Below, piece after piece: positions 25,979 to 33,612 of a DNA stretch of 48,527 bases. The position numbers and the translations under genes are program-made. The DNA comes from Bacteroidota bacterium. GTDB lineage: Bacteria; Bacteroidota; Bacteroidia; Bacteroidales; Lentimicrobiaceae. Under the pieces are notes generated by a model. It searched no databases. It was not told where the DNA came from and saw only the letters and a program-made list of their open reading frames with translations. The stretch's first letter is position 1. The number at the start of each line of letters is the position of its first letter. The stretch spans positions 11,222 through 59,748 of the forward strand of contig WSXU01000020.1 of assembly GCA_009773455.1 (NCBI GenBank), given 5' to 3'.

Positions 25979-26272
25979 CTATTTCAGGGGTACAGCGTGA
26001 AACAGGGCGGTATCTATTTCGGTAAACAGCTCGTTAACCGTCCGGAAAGCATCCGAAGCCCGGTTAAACCTCCGGGGCGAAAGCTCCGAAGTAATAACCC
26101 CTTCTATTGTCTTTGTCTGCATCTCTAAGTACTCCGTATAAGTGTCCGCTAAAGCACTGTTAAGGAGTAGGGCGGTTTTATACCCGATTAGCATTGTGTC
26201 GACAGCGTTTAAAATTATTGTCTGTTGCTCAGGGTTAAAGTTGTGGGTTGCTTCTATTTGGTTTGTTTCCAT
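25979..26272 (-). CDS. unknown 97-aa element protein, opposite strand
   Basis: This 97-residue acidic, mostly helical protein is not recognised by me. It has no signal peptide or membrane segment; the helical pattern of 'LNAVDTMLIGYKTALLLNSALADTYTEYLEM' suggests a helical bundle. It is the only element gene on the minus strand, lies next to the right att end, and has its own terminator, so it is expressed independently of the main operon. A stand-alone regulator or accessory factor is possible but not shown. Confidence 0.6.
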   Translation of the reverse strand: METNQIEATHNFNPEQQTIILNAVDTMLIGYKTALLLNSALADTYTEYLEMQTKTIEGVITSELSPRRFNRASDAFRTVNELFTEIDTALFHAVPLK

Positions 26273-26410
26273 TTGTGTTTTATTATCGGGGTGAAATTAA
26301 AAAGGGTTGAAGGGGGTATTTACTGCATTTATACCGGTTCGGGACAGTATGCAGGGATAAACGGATAATGGCTAAGGGGGTTTAAATTGGTATGTAAAAA
26401 TGTATGGATA

Positions 26411-26450
26411 AATAAAAAGCCGTTCATAAGTTATTGACTTACAAACGGCT
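26411..26450 (-). terminator. element-supplied terminator for tRNA-Lys
   Basis: A 14-bp stem with two imperfect pairs (AGCCGTTCATAAGT at 26418-26431 against 26437-26450) is followed on the minus strand by TTTTTATT. It begins about 15 nt after the tRNA 3' end and replaces the ancestral terminator displaced to 20151-20179. Confidence 0.75.
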
Positions 26451-26462
26451 ATAATTATCGGT

Positions 26463-26480
26463 AGTGATCCCGCTGGGATT
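26463..26480 (+). repeat. attachment-site direct repeat, right end (within tRNA-Lys)
   Basis: This is the second copy of AGTGATCCCGCTGGGATT. It covers the tRNA acceptor 3' strand and part of the T arm, so the tRNA remains intact at this junction. Confidence 0.9.
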
Positions 26481-26537
26481 CGAACCCAGGACCCCATCCT
26501 TAAAAGGGATGTGCTCTACCTGCTGAGCTACGGAATC
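26465..26537 (-). tRNA. trnK-UUU: tRNA-Lys (anticodon UUU)
   Basis: The 73-nt cloverleaf is complete on the minus strand. The acceptor stem is GATTCCG/CGGGATC with one G-U pair, and the D stem is GCTC/GAGC. The anticodon stem CATCC/GGATG carries loop CTTTTAA, and the T stem is CTGGG/CCCAG with loop TTCGAAT. CCA is not encoded. The 3' end serves as attachment site of the neighbouring element. Confidence 0.97.
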
Positions 26538-26549
26538 AATTTGGGACTG

Positions 26550-26580
26550 CAAAAGTACTCTTTTATTCTATATATCCAAA
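26550..26580 (-). promoter_or_regulatory. promoter of tRNA-Lys
   Basis: On the minus strand TTTG (26577-26580), 19 bp spacer, TACTTTTG (26550-26557): an exact match to the Bacteroidota consensus, 12 bp before the mature tRNA 5' end. Confidence 0.75.
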
Positions 26581-26651
26581 CATTTTACTCCCGATTGTCA
26601 TTAATTTTACATTGAAAATATCACACTATTCTGATTTTCAGCGAACAAAAA

Positions 26652-26978
26652 TTAAGAAAAATTTCCATGAATTGCTAGCCAGATGCAGGGTGGTGAATTG
26701 CTGGTAAATGTTACACGGTGTTTCTGATGTGCCTTAATCAGGATGTAATCACCTGTTAATAAATTTATTATACTATTATCTTCAAATAAAAGTGTGGCAT
26801 TACCCTGAAGAAGAAGCACCCATTCATCCAGATCCTGATCATACCATTCGCCACATGGTGTAATTTGCCCGTTGGAAATTATCCTCTCAATCAGTGATGA
26901 TCCTTGTGTCAGTGTCTGAAAGATTTCAGCACTGTCGTTTTCAAGCCTGCCAATGTTAAAAATATTTCCCTTTTCCAC
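26652..26978 (-). CDS. small cupin-domain protein
   Basis: This 108-residue single-domain cupin has 'ITPCGEWYDQDLDEWVLLLQG' in the first beta motif and 'HQKHRVTF' in the second. The likely metal ligands are fewer than in canonical cupins: 'WYDQDLDEW' in place of HxH, with His retained in the second motif. It starts with GTG one base after the stop of the YciO-like gene, so the two are co-translated. Related proteins are often annotated only as cupins. A ligand-binding or weak enzymatic role cannot be chosen from sequence. Confidence 0.75.
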   Translation of the reverse strand: MEKGNIFNIGRLENDSAEIFQTLTQGSSLIERIISNGQITPCGEWYDQDLDEWVLLLQGNATLLFEDNSIINLLTGDYILIKAHQKHRVTFTSNSPPCIWLAIHGNFS

Positions 26979-26979
26979 T

Positions 26980-27591
26980 TTAAATAAGTATTCCTTTACC
27001 TTCGCGAATAATCAGAATTTCATCATCTGTGCAGTCAACAACGGTTGAAGCTTCATTATCACCATATCCGCCATCAATCACAATATCAACCAATGAACTG
27101 TATTTTTCGTAAATGAGTTCAGGATCGGTGGTATACTCCAGGATCTCATCATCATCATGCACCGATGTGGACATAATCGGATGGCCTAACTCCCTGACGA
27201 TTTCAAGTGGGATATTATTGTCTGGTATTCGGATACCAACGGTTTTCTTTTTGCTCTGAATGAGTTTGGGCACATTGTTGTTCGCGTTAAGGATAAATGT
27301 AAAGGGCCCTGGCAGGTTTTTTCGCATCAGTTTGAAAACCTCATTGTTGATGGGTTTGCAATAGTCAGCCAATTGACTGAGGTCATTACATATAAAGGAG
27401 AAATTTGCTTTAGCTGCATTAATTCCCTTTATCTGGGCTACTTTCTCAACAGCCTTGGATTTGAATATGTCGCAACCTATACCATAGACTGTATCGGTAG
27501 GGTAAATGATAATCCCACCATCCATAAGGCATTCAACCACCGTCCTTATCTGTTTTTCATTTGGATTTTCGGGGTAGATTCTGAGCAGCAT
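26980..27591 (-). CDS. YciO/Sua5/YrdC-family protein
   Basis: The protein has 203 residues from ATG 27591, whose 'MLLRIYPENPNEKQI' start closely follows YciO proteins. An in-frame TTG at 27615 is less likely. Sua5-fold motifs are visible: 'GGIIIYPTDTVYGIGCD' near residue 27, 'KGINAAKANFSFIC' near residue 60, and 'PGPFTFILNA' near residue 97. TsaC/Sua5 members make threonylcarbamoyl-AMP for tRNA t6A. YciO paralogues share the fold but their main function is less certain. The window also contains mtaB, which modifies t6A further. It precedes the cupin gene with a one-base gap. Confidence 0.85.
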   Translation of the reverse strand: MLLRIYPENPNEKQIRTVVECLMDGGIIIYPTDTVYGIGCDIFKSKAVEKVAQIKGINAAKANFSFICNDLSQLADYCKPINNEVFKLMRKNLPGPFTFILNANNNVPKLIQSKKKTVGIRIPDNNIPLEIVRELGHPIMSTSVHDDDEILEYTTDPELIYEKYSSLVDIVIDGGYGDNEASTVVDCTDDEILIIREGKGILI

Positions 27592-27632
27592 ACCATGAGT
27601 TTTGTTGAAAATCAATTTATGCCAATAAAAAA

Positions 27633-27729
27633 GGGTAAGCTACTTACATCGCACCGCTACAACCATCTACCCTTGCTTCATTCCTGACCTGGGGGAGTTC
27701 AATGGGAGCTGGTCGTATAAGACTTACCC
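27633..27729 (-). ncRNA. ffs: signal recognition particle RNA, small bacterial type (4.5S)
   Basis: On the minus strand the apical domain reads GGTCAGGAATGAAGCAAGG (27671-27689). This is a GGAA tetraloop closed by TCA/TGA, with the conserved CAGG and AGCA sides of the Ffh-binding internal loop. The ends pair as GGGTAAG (5') with CTTACCC (3'), forming the long terminal helix, and a T-rich run (27632 down to 27625) follows as terminator. A perfect Bacteroidota promoter lies immediately upstream. The RNA binds Ffh and targets nascent membrane and secreted proteins. The exact ends may differ by a few bases. Confidence 0.92.
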
Positions 27730-27733
27730 GGTG

Positions 27734-27764
27734 CAAAGATACAAAAAATCACTTTCCATCCAAA
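27734..27764 (-). promoter_or_regulatory. promoter of the SRP RNA gene
   Basis: On the minus strand TTTG (27761-27764), 19 bp spacer, TATCTTTG (27734-27741). Both boxes match the consensus exactly; the transcription start would be near 27729. Confidence 0.85.
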
Positions 27765-27799
27765 TGTTATAGCCATTATTAATGGCTGAACATATTTAT

Positions 27800-27807
27800 T
27801 ACATTTG
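27800..27807 (+). promoter_or_regulatory. -7 element for the DUF4199 gene
   Basis: TACATTTG fits the consensus. It overlaps the TTG at 27805 that would extend the frame, so translation must start at ATG 27829. Confidence 0.55.
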
Positions 27808-27828
27808 CAGAAACAAAAACCTGTCAAC

Positions 27829-28386
27829 ATGGAAAACATCACAGCAAATGAACCTTTGAAGGAGAAAAAACAAACTTCAATGTTTAGGAATTCAATTAAT
27901 TACGGTTTATATACGAGTGCTGGTTTCATCTTGGTTTCAATGCTCTTTTATGCACTTGATATTGATAGAACAGGATGGATTAACTATCTGACATTTATTA
28001 TTCTCATCATCGGGATTATAATAGGAACTAAATCTTACAAGGATAAATTCTGTGGAGGATATTTATCATATGGCAGATGTTTGGGCTCTGGTGTGATTAT
28101 CAGTGCAGTTGTCGGAGTAATTATGGCAGTTTTCACATATTTGTTTTATCAGTATTTTGATCCTTCCGAACTTCAGAAGATTGTTGAAATTGCAGAGCAG
28201 AATATGGCTGATCAGGGATTGACTGATGAACAAATTGAGCAAGCGATGTCATTCAGTAAAATGTTTATGAGTCCGGTTGGAATGTCTGTATCTATGGTTT
28301 TTGGAATGGCATTCTGGGGAACAATCTTTTCATTGATAATTGCAATATTTTTAAAGAAAAATGATGACAGTTTTAATGCTATGTAA
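27829..28386 (+). CDS. DUF4199 membrane protein
   Basis: This 185-residue protein has four hydrophobic segments: three within residues 25-120 and one near the C-terminus. A soluble helical stretch ('PSELQKIVEIAEQNMADQGLTDEQIEQAM') lies between the third and fourth. This arrangement is the DUF4199 pattern, a family mostly restricted to Bacteroidota and without known function. A helical insert before the last segment is usual. It sits 32 bp upstream of a family 2 glycosyltransferase on the same strand, a pairing often seen in Bacteroidota, which suggests a link to cell-envelope biogenesis. Confidence 0.85.
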   Translation: MENITANEPLKEKKQTSMFRNSINYGLYTSAGFILVSMLFYALDIDRTGWINYLTFIILIIGIIIGTKSYKDKFCGGYLSYGRCLGSGVIISAVVGVIMAVFTYLFYQYFDPSELQKIVEIAEQNMADQGLTDEQIEQAMSFSKMFMSPVGMSVSMVFGMAFWGTIFSLIIAIFLKKNDDSFNAM

Positions 28387-28417
28387 ACTGGATTCATCCT
28401 ATTTAACATTATTATAA

Positions 28418-29353
28418 ATGGATATTTCGATCGTAATACCATTGTTTAACGAAGAAGAATCACTACCTGAACTGTGTTCGTGGATTCAACGTGTGATGAT
28501 TCAACATGGTTATTCCTATGAGATAATCCTTGTTGACGATGGAAGTAGTGATGGCTCATGGAATGTTGTCAGGTTGTTGCAATCGGAAAATCCTGATATC
28601 CGGGGTCTGAAATTCAGAAGGAATTACGGTAAATCGGCAGCGCTGAACAAGGGATTTGAAAAAGCCAAGGGAGATGTAATCATTACGATGGATGCTGATC
28701 TTCAGGACAGCCCGGATGAAATCCCGGAATTATACAGAATGATCACAGAAGACGGGTTTGATCTTGTATCGGGGTGGAAGAAAAAGCGATATGACTCCAG
28801 ACTGGCCAAAAACATTCCTTCAAAAATCTATAATGCTACAACCAGAAGGTTATCCGGTGTTAAACTGCATGACATGAACTGCGGTCTGAAGGCTTATAGA
28901 CATGAAGTTGTCAAAGCTATAGAAGTCTATGGAGAGATGCACCGGTATATTCCTGTTATTGCAAAATGGGCTGGTTTCAGGAATATTGGTGAAAAAGTTG
29001 TAGTTCATCGCAAACGGCAATTCGGGGTAACGAAATTTGGCTGGGAAAGGTTCATCAATGGTTTCCTTGATCTGGTTTCAATTATGTTCGTTTCGCGATT
29101 TGGTCGTAAGCCAATGCATCTTTTCGGATCACTTGGAACACTGCTTTTTATAGGTGGATTTGTCATTGCCGGTTATCTTGCTTATGCCAAGATTTTTTTG
29201 GAAACATACAAAATGACAGAAAGACCTTTATTTTATCTTGGGTTATTGTTTATGGTATTGGGAACCCAGCTATTTCTTGCCGGTTTTCTGGGGGAGTTAA
29301 TAAGCAGGAGTGCAAGTGACAGGAATCACTATCTGGTTGAAGAAGATAACTGA
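28418..29353 (+). CDS. family 2 glycosyltransferase (DPM1/GtrB-like)
   Basis: This 311-residue protein has a GT-A catalytic domain (about 1-230): 'DISIVIPLFNEEESLPEL' at the N-terminus, the nucleotide-binding 'VDDGSSDGS', then 'MDADLQDSPDEIP' with the DxD motif. Two C-terminal transmembrane segments (about 235-300) follow. This resembles polyprenyl-phosphate hexose synthases such as GtrB, which load a sugar onto undecaprenyl phosphate in the inner membrane. It follows the DUF4199 gene and precedes a GT4 gene by 39 bp, so it heads a glycan-assembly stretch. Confidence 0.9.
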   Translation: MDISIVIPLFNEEESLPELCSWIQRVMIQHGYSYEIILVDDGSSDGSWNVVRLLQSENPDIRGLKFRRNYGKSAALNKGFEKAKGDVIITMDADLQDSPDEIPELYRMITEDGFDLVSGWKKKRYDSRLAKNIPSKIYNATTRRLSGVKLHDMNCGLKAYRHEVVKAIEVYGEMHRYIPVIAKWAGFRNIGEKVVVHRKRQFGVTKFGWERFINGFLDLVSIMFVSRFGRKPMHLFGSLGTLLFIGGFVIAGYLAYAKIFLETYKMTERPLFYLGLLFMVLGTQLFLAGFLGELISRSASDRNHYLVEEDN

Positions 29354-29392
29354 GTATGTTCCAATTGTGGACAACTATAATAAACCCGGTTA

Positions 29393-30526
29393 ATGACGCA
29401 AAAGAAGAAAGTTGTAATTATTGGTTCGGCGTATCCTTTGAGAGGAGGGGGGATTTCAACTTTTAATGAAAGATTAGCCAATGCTTATCTTGAGAGAGGA
29501 GATGAAGTCATTATTTTTACTTTCAGTCTGCAATATCCAAACTTCTTATTTCCGGGAACAACGCAATATTCTGCTGAACTACCACCCGAGAATATTGATA
29601 TTAGAGTGAGAATTAATTCGATAAATCCATTTACTTGGGTTAAGACAGCAATTGAAATAAGACATTTTAATCCTGATATAGCTGTCGTCAGGTTTTGGAT
29701 TCCATTTATGGCTCCTTGTTTGGGTACTATTTCAAGAATAATCAGATTGAAAGGTAAAACTAGGATTATTGCTATAACCGATAACATTATTCCACATGAA
29801 AGAAGAATAGGGGACTTTAGATTAGTTCAGTATTTTGTGAATTCTGTAGATGGATTTATTGCAATGTCCAAATCTGTTTTGAATGATCTGAATAAGTTTG
29901 ATAAACTGAAGCCTAAGGCTTATCACCCTCATCCCTTATATGATAATTTTGGAGAACCGATTCCAAAAGAAGAAGCAAAATTAAAACTGAAACTATCCAA
30001 GAGTCAACATTACATATTATTCTTTGGTTTTATCAGGGATTATAAGGGACTTGATCTTTTACTAGAAGCATTTAATAGCAAAAGATTACAGGATCTGGAA
30101 CTTAAACTTCTTATTGCCGGAGAATTTTATGGAAATGAAGAGAAATATCTTGGTTTAATTAACAAATATAACCTGGCTGATTTTATAGAATTAAGGGCTT
30201 CATTTATTCCGAATACTGAAGTTTATTTGTATTTTTGTGCTTGTGATATTGTTGTTCAACCTTATAAAAATGCTACGCAAAGCGGTGTTACTCAAATCGC
30301 GTATCATTTTGGTAAGCCAATGATAACAACTGATGTTGGAGGTCTTTCTGAGGTGGTACCCGATGGTAAGGTAGGATATGTTGTTCAGCCAGATGCGCGC
30401 GCTATAGAGAATGCTATTTATAAGTTTTATTCTGAATCTAGGGAGAAAGAATTTATTGAAAATGTGAGAACTGAAAGGGATAGGTTTTCATGGAGTAATT
30501 TATTGGATTTGATAGATAGATTATAG
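29393..30526 (+). CDS. GT4-type glycosyltransferase
   Basis: This 377-residue protein has a GT-B fold. The N-terminal domain begins 'VVIIGSAYPLRGGGISTFNERLA' with the glycine-rich acceptor loop. The C-terminal domain contains 'YILFFGFIRDYKGLDLLLEAF' and the donor-site run 'GVTQIAYHFGKP', then 'TTDVGGLSEVVPDGKVGYVV', typical of GT4. It lacks a signal peptide or membrane anchor, so it acts at the cytosolic membrane face. Its DNA is visibly AT-richer than that of the preceding GT2 gene. The T9SS cargo gene begins 22 bp after its stop. Confidence 0.87.
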   Translation: MTQKKKVVIIGSAYPLRGGGISTFNERLANAYLERGDEVIIFTFSLQYPNFLFPGTTQYSAELPPENIDIRVRINSINPFTWVKTAIEIRHFNPDIAVVRFWIPFMAPCLGTISRIIRLKGKTRIIAITDNIIPHERRIGDFRLVQYFVNSVDGFIAMSKSVLNDLNKFDKLKPKAYHPHPLYDNFGEPIPKEEAKLKLKLSKSQHYILFFGFIRDYKGLDLLLEAFNSKRLQDLELKLLIAGEFYGNEEKYLGLINKYNLADFIELRASFIPNTEVYLYFCACDIVVQPYKNATQSGVTQIAYHFGKPMITTDVGGLSEVVPDGKVGYVVQPDARAIENAIYKFYSESREKEFIENVRTERDRFSWSNLLDLIDRL

Positions 30527-30548
30527 TTTTAACTTAATTATCATTATT

Positions 30549-31919
30549 ATGAAATCCCTTGTTATTGCATTGTTAACATCTGTTTTGTACTTCTCTTCTA
30601 CGTATCTTAATTCCCAAAGCATTGAAACACTTGTGCTCAGGCCAGGTCCGGAAGATGGGTTTGATGCTGAGATAAGAACGGATATCAGCTTTCCTATTTG
30701 GGATAACGATGATTTTATTGCGAATGCATGGACTGCAGGTGGAAATTCCTTTTTTCAGAGAAGTCTTATTAAATTTGATCTTTCTTCACTCCCTCCTGGT
30801 TCTGTAATTACCAATGCTAGACTATCACTTTTCTGCAATACAACAACCGGGCACCATCAGTTGCATTCTGGAGAAAATTCTTCCTATCTCTTGCGCATTA
30901 CTTCAGATTGGGATCAGTATCAGGTTACCTGGGATAACCAACCAAATACTACAATTGAAAATGCTGTAATTCTTCCACAATCACAGTCTCAAACGCAGGA
31001 TTATCCGAATATTGATGTTACTGACCAAATCAGTTTTTTTGCTCAATATCCTGAGATGAATTTCGGTTTTATGATCCAGTTAGTTGAGGAAGAACAATAC
31101 CGGGCGATGATTTTTGGTTCAAGTAACCATCTGGATCCTGCAAAGAGACCACTGCTGGAAATTGATTATTATCCATGCATATCTCCAGATACATGCTTTT
31201 CTCATACATTCGACGAGGATAGATTAACCGCTGATTTTTTTCTAAGTCAGGACTCTGGGTCAACCTATTGGTGGAACTTTGGAAATGGTTTTTACTCAGA
31301 TATTCCTCAACCAACATTTACTTATCAGGAAACAGGACAATACAATATTTGTCTCACCGTTTCAAATGATTGTGATACTCTTACAAACTGTAAATACATT
31401 AATGTTTGTGATTTGATTAATAGTGATTTTACCTATCAGATAAATGGAAGTCTGGTTTCATTTTTTCCTTCAATAAATCTACCGGGAGCTACTTATCTTT
31501 GGAATTTTGGTGATGGATTTTTTTCTTATATTCAAGAACCTGTTCATATGTATAATTCAATAGGCGAATATGAGGTGTGCTTAACCATGTCAAATGATTG
31601 CAATCAGGTTCAATTTTGTGACACCGTCAATATTGTCGTTGACGGATCAGAGGTGATTACGAATGATAATTTTATCTCGGTATTTCCCAATCCTGGGAAG
31701 GGGATTTTCATAATTAGAAAAGAATATTCAGGGATTTATTTTAAAAACCTAAAAGTGATTTCTAAAAATGGAAATGTGATTCTAAATTCTGGAAATATTA
31801 ACAGTTTGAAAAATAATAAAATTGAAATTGACTTATCTTCAGAAAGTAATGGAATCTATACATTGCAAATTGAAACGGACAAGGGGGTTATTAGACGGGA
31901 ATTGATTCTTTTGAATTGA
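30549..31919 (+). CDS. secreted T9SS cargo protein with DNRLRE and PKD-like domains
   Basis: The 456-residue protein has a signal peptide (about 1-23). A DNRLRE/CBM96-like beta domain follows (about 25-205; 'FQRSLIKFDLSSLPPGSVITNARLSLF'). Two PKD-like domains come next (about 210-288 and 292-372), each with 'YWWNFGNGF' or 'YLWNFGDGF' and a 'CLTVSNDC' or 'CLTMSNDC' turn. A C-terminal type A T9SS sorting domain (about 378-456) begins 'ISVFPNPGKG' and ends 'RRELILLN'. It should be exported and anchored or released by the type IX system. No catalytic domain is visible, so an adhesin or structural role is likely. It is embedded between glycosyltransferase and heptose genes. Confidence 0.88.
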   Translation: MKSLVIALLTSVLYFSSTYLNSQSIETLVLRPGPEDGFDAEIRTDISFPIWDNDDFIANAWTAGGNSFFQRSLIKFDLSSLPPGSVITNARLSLFCNTTTGHHQLHSGENSSYLLRITSDWDQYQVTWDNQPNTTIENAVILPQSQSQTQDYPNIDVTDQISFFAQYPEMNFGFMIQLVEEEQYRAMIFGSSNHLDPAKRPLLEIDYYPCISPDTCFSHTFDEDRLTADFFLSQDSGSTYWWNFGNGFYSDIPQPTFTYQETGQYNICLTVSNDCDTLTNCKYINVCDLINSDFTYQINGSLVSFFPSINLPGATYLWNFGDGFFSYIQEPVHMYNSIGEYEVCLTMSNDCNQVQFCDTVNIVVDGSEVITNDNFISVFPNPGKGIFIIRKEYSGIYFKNLKVISKNGNVILNSGNINSLKNNKIEIDLSSESNGIYTLQIETDKGVIRRELILLN

Positions 31920-31935
31920 ACGAAAAAATCTAAGA

Positions 31936-32958
31936 ATGATAATTAGAAGTAAGGCACCCTTACGAATTGGATTGGCTGGAGGTGGATCAGATGTTTCTCC
32001 CTATTCCGACCTCTATGGTGGTGCAATACTTAATGCCTCAATCAGTCTTTATGCTTATGCCACGATTGTTCCACGAAATGATGGGAAAATAGTTTTTCAT
32101 TCGATTGATAAAAATGAATACTATGAATTCGATTCTGCTGAATCACTGCCTGTTAACGGGGTGTTAAACCTTCACCGCGGTATTTATAACAGAGTAGTTA
32201 AGGATTTCTGCAGGAAACCCCTTTCTTTTAGTCTTTCTACCCGCGTTGATGCTCCGGCAGGATCAGGACTGGGTACTTCATCAACCCTTGTTGTTGCAAT
32301 TCTTGGTGCTTTTGCTGAATGGCTTAAACTTCCACTGGGCGAATATGACCTTGCAAAACTTGCCTATGACATTGAACGGAATGACCTTGGTATGGCAGGC
32401 GGGAAGCAGGATCAATATGCGGCAACTTTTGGCGGAGTAAATTTCATGGAGTTCTCGGCAAATGATAAAGTAATTGTTAATCCACTGAGAATTAAGGACA
32501 CCTATCTTAATGAACTGGCTCATAACCTGGTGCTGTTTTACACCCAGACCAGCCGGCTTTCATCGAGAATCATTGAAGCCCAGTCTGCAAATGTTGTTGG
32601 TAATAATCAACGTTCTATTGAGGCCATGCATCAACTGAAAAAGCAATCAGTTATGATGAAGGAAGCCCTGTTGAAAGGAGACCTTGATCATATCGGGGAA
32701 ATTCTGGACTTTGGGTGGAAATATAAAAAACAGATGGCTGATGAAATTACGAATCCATTGCTGGACGAAATTTACGAAACTGCACGTAAAAACGGGGCAT
32801 CCGGGGGTAAAATCAGCGGAGCTGGCGGAGGTGGTTTTATGATATTTTATTGCCCGGGAGAAAGCAGATCCAGAGTTATAGAGGCATTGGTCAAATTCGG
32901 CGGTGAATCTAAAAGATATGATTTCACATCCGTTGGACTTACAACCTGGACAATCTGA
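31936..32958 (+). CDS. hddA: D-glycero-alpha-D-manno-heptose-7-phosphate kinase (GHMP family)
   Basis: This 340-residue GHMP kinase has the N-terminal 'RSKAPLRIGLAGGGSDVSPY', the ATP-binding 'DAPAGSGLGTSSTL' near residue 105, and the late 'GKISGAGGGGF' motif near residue 295. The start and the GGGSD motif are typical of HddA-type heptose kinases. It would phosphorylate sedoheptulose-derived D-glycero-D-manno-heptose-7-phosphate at C1 in the alpha configuration. gmhA, hddC and gmhB follow, giving all steps to GDP-heptose. Its ATG is 16 bp after the T9SS gene. Confidence 0.9.
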   Translation: MIIRSKAPLRIGLAGGGSDVSPYSDLYGGAILNASISLYAYATIVPRNDGKIVFHSIDKNEYYEFDSAESLPVNGVLNLHRGIYNRVVKDFCRKPLSFSLSTRVDAPAGSGLGTSSTLVVAILGAFAEWLKLPLGEYDLAKLAYDIERNDLGMAGGKQDQYAATFGGVNFMEFSANDKVIVNPLRIKDTYLNELAHNLVLFYTQTSRLSSRIIEAQSANVVGNNQRSIEAMHQLKKQSVMMKEALLKGDLDHIGEILDFGWKYKKQMADEITNPLLDEIYETARKNGASGGKISGAGGGGFMIFYCPGESRSRVIEALVKFGGESKRYDFTSVGLTTWTI

Positions 32959-33004
32959 ACAACATCATTACTGAAATTTATCATAATACAAAGTGGGTTT
33001 TCCT

Positions 33005-33012
33005 TACTTTTG
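33005..33012 (+). promoter_or_regulatory. -7 element upstream of gmhA
   Basis: TACTTTTG fits the consensus and lies 20 bp upstream of ATG 33033, suggesting that gmhA-hddC-gmhB can be transcribed separately from hddA. Confidence 0.5.
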
Positions 33013-33032
33013 TACTTTAATTCTATCGGATA

Positions 33033-33611
33033 ATGCAGGATAAAATCAAAGAAATATTACATTCTTCAATCTCGGTTAAAGAAGCAATACTTGCTGATGA
33101 AGCCATTTTGACCAGAATTGAATTATCCGTCGATTTGATGGTGTCTGCCTTTCTGAATCATAGAAAAGTTTTATTCTGTGGCAATGGGGGTAGTGCTGCA
33201 GATGCACAGCATCTCGCGGCTGAATTTTCCGGCAGATTTTATTACGACAGAGACCCACTTGATGCGGAGGCATTACATGTCAATTCAAGTTACCTGACGG
33301 CTGTTGCCAATGACTATTCTTATGATGAAGTATATTCCAGGCTCATAAAAGCAAAAGGCTCAGAGGGTGACATTCTAGTCGCATTATCCACATCAGGAAA
33401 TTCTTCCAATATTATTAAAGCAATGAAATCAGCCGGTGAACTTGGCATGAAAATAATTGGATTTACCGGGGAGACGGGTGGTAAAATGAGAGATTATTCA
33501 GATATACTGCTGAATGTTCCTTCCAAAGATACACCGCGAATACAGGAATCCCACATAACACTGGGCCATATTATCTGTGAGTTGGTTGAAGCCCGATTAT
33601 TCCCCCGATAA
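33033..33611 (+). CDS. gmhA: sedoheptulose-7-phosphate isomerase
   Basis: This 192-residue SIS-domain protein has 'LFCGNGGSAADAQHLAAEFSGR' near residue 50 and 'ALSTSGNSSNI' near residue 117. These are the phosphosugar-binding loops of GmhA. Conserved acidic and histidine residues for isomerisation are present ('AQHLAAEF', and 'ESHITLGHIICELVE' near the end). It makes D-glycero-D-manno-heptose-7-phosphate, the first step of the pathway encoded here. The next gene starts two bases after its stop. Confidence 0.93.
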   Translation: MQDKIKEILHSSISVKEAILADEAILTRIELSVDLMVSAFLNHRKVLFCGNGGSAADAQHLAAEFSGRFYYDRDPLDAEALHVNSSYLTAVANDYSYDEVYSRLIKAKGSEGDILVALSTSGNSSNIIKAMKSAGELGMKIIGFTGETGGKMRDYSDILLNVPSKDTPRIQESHITLGHIICELVEARLFPR

Positions 33612-33612
33612 G

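Larger units (their letters stand above)
20181..26480. mobile_element. 6.3-kb tRNA-Lys-integrated element
   Basis: The element is bounded by the 18-bp att repeats and contains a tyrosine recombinase next to the left end. It also holds a four-gene operon with DUF3853- and DUF3987-like proteins, a GGTTATA repeat cluster and two small unknown genes. Its genes visibly use CGG/CCGG-rich codons more than the flanking host genes. The DUF3853 plus DUF3987 pairing recalls Bacteroides NBU-type mobilizable elements, but no relaxase, coupling protein, CHC2 primase or structural phage gene is visible. It could be a reduced mobilizable element, a satellite, or a cryptic island; the sequence does not decide between these. 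Confidence 0.88.

Noticed and set aside
20181-26480. Element considered as a prophage
   Set aside because: At 6.3 kb, with no capsid, portal, terminase, tail or lysis gene visible, a prophage is not supported; satellite status remains open.
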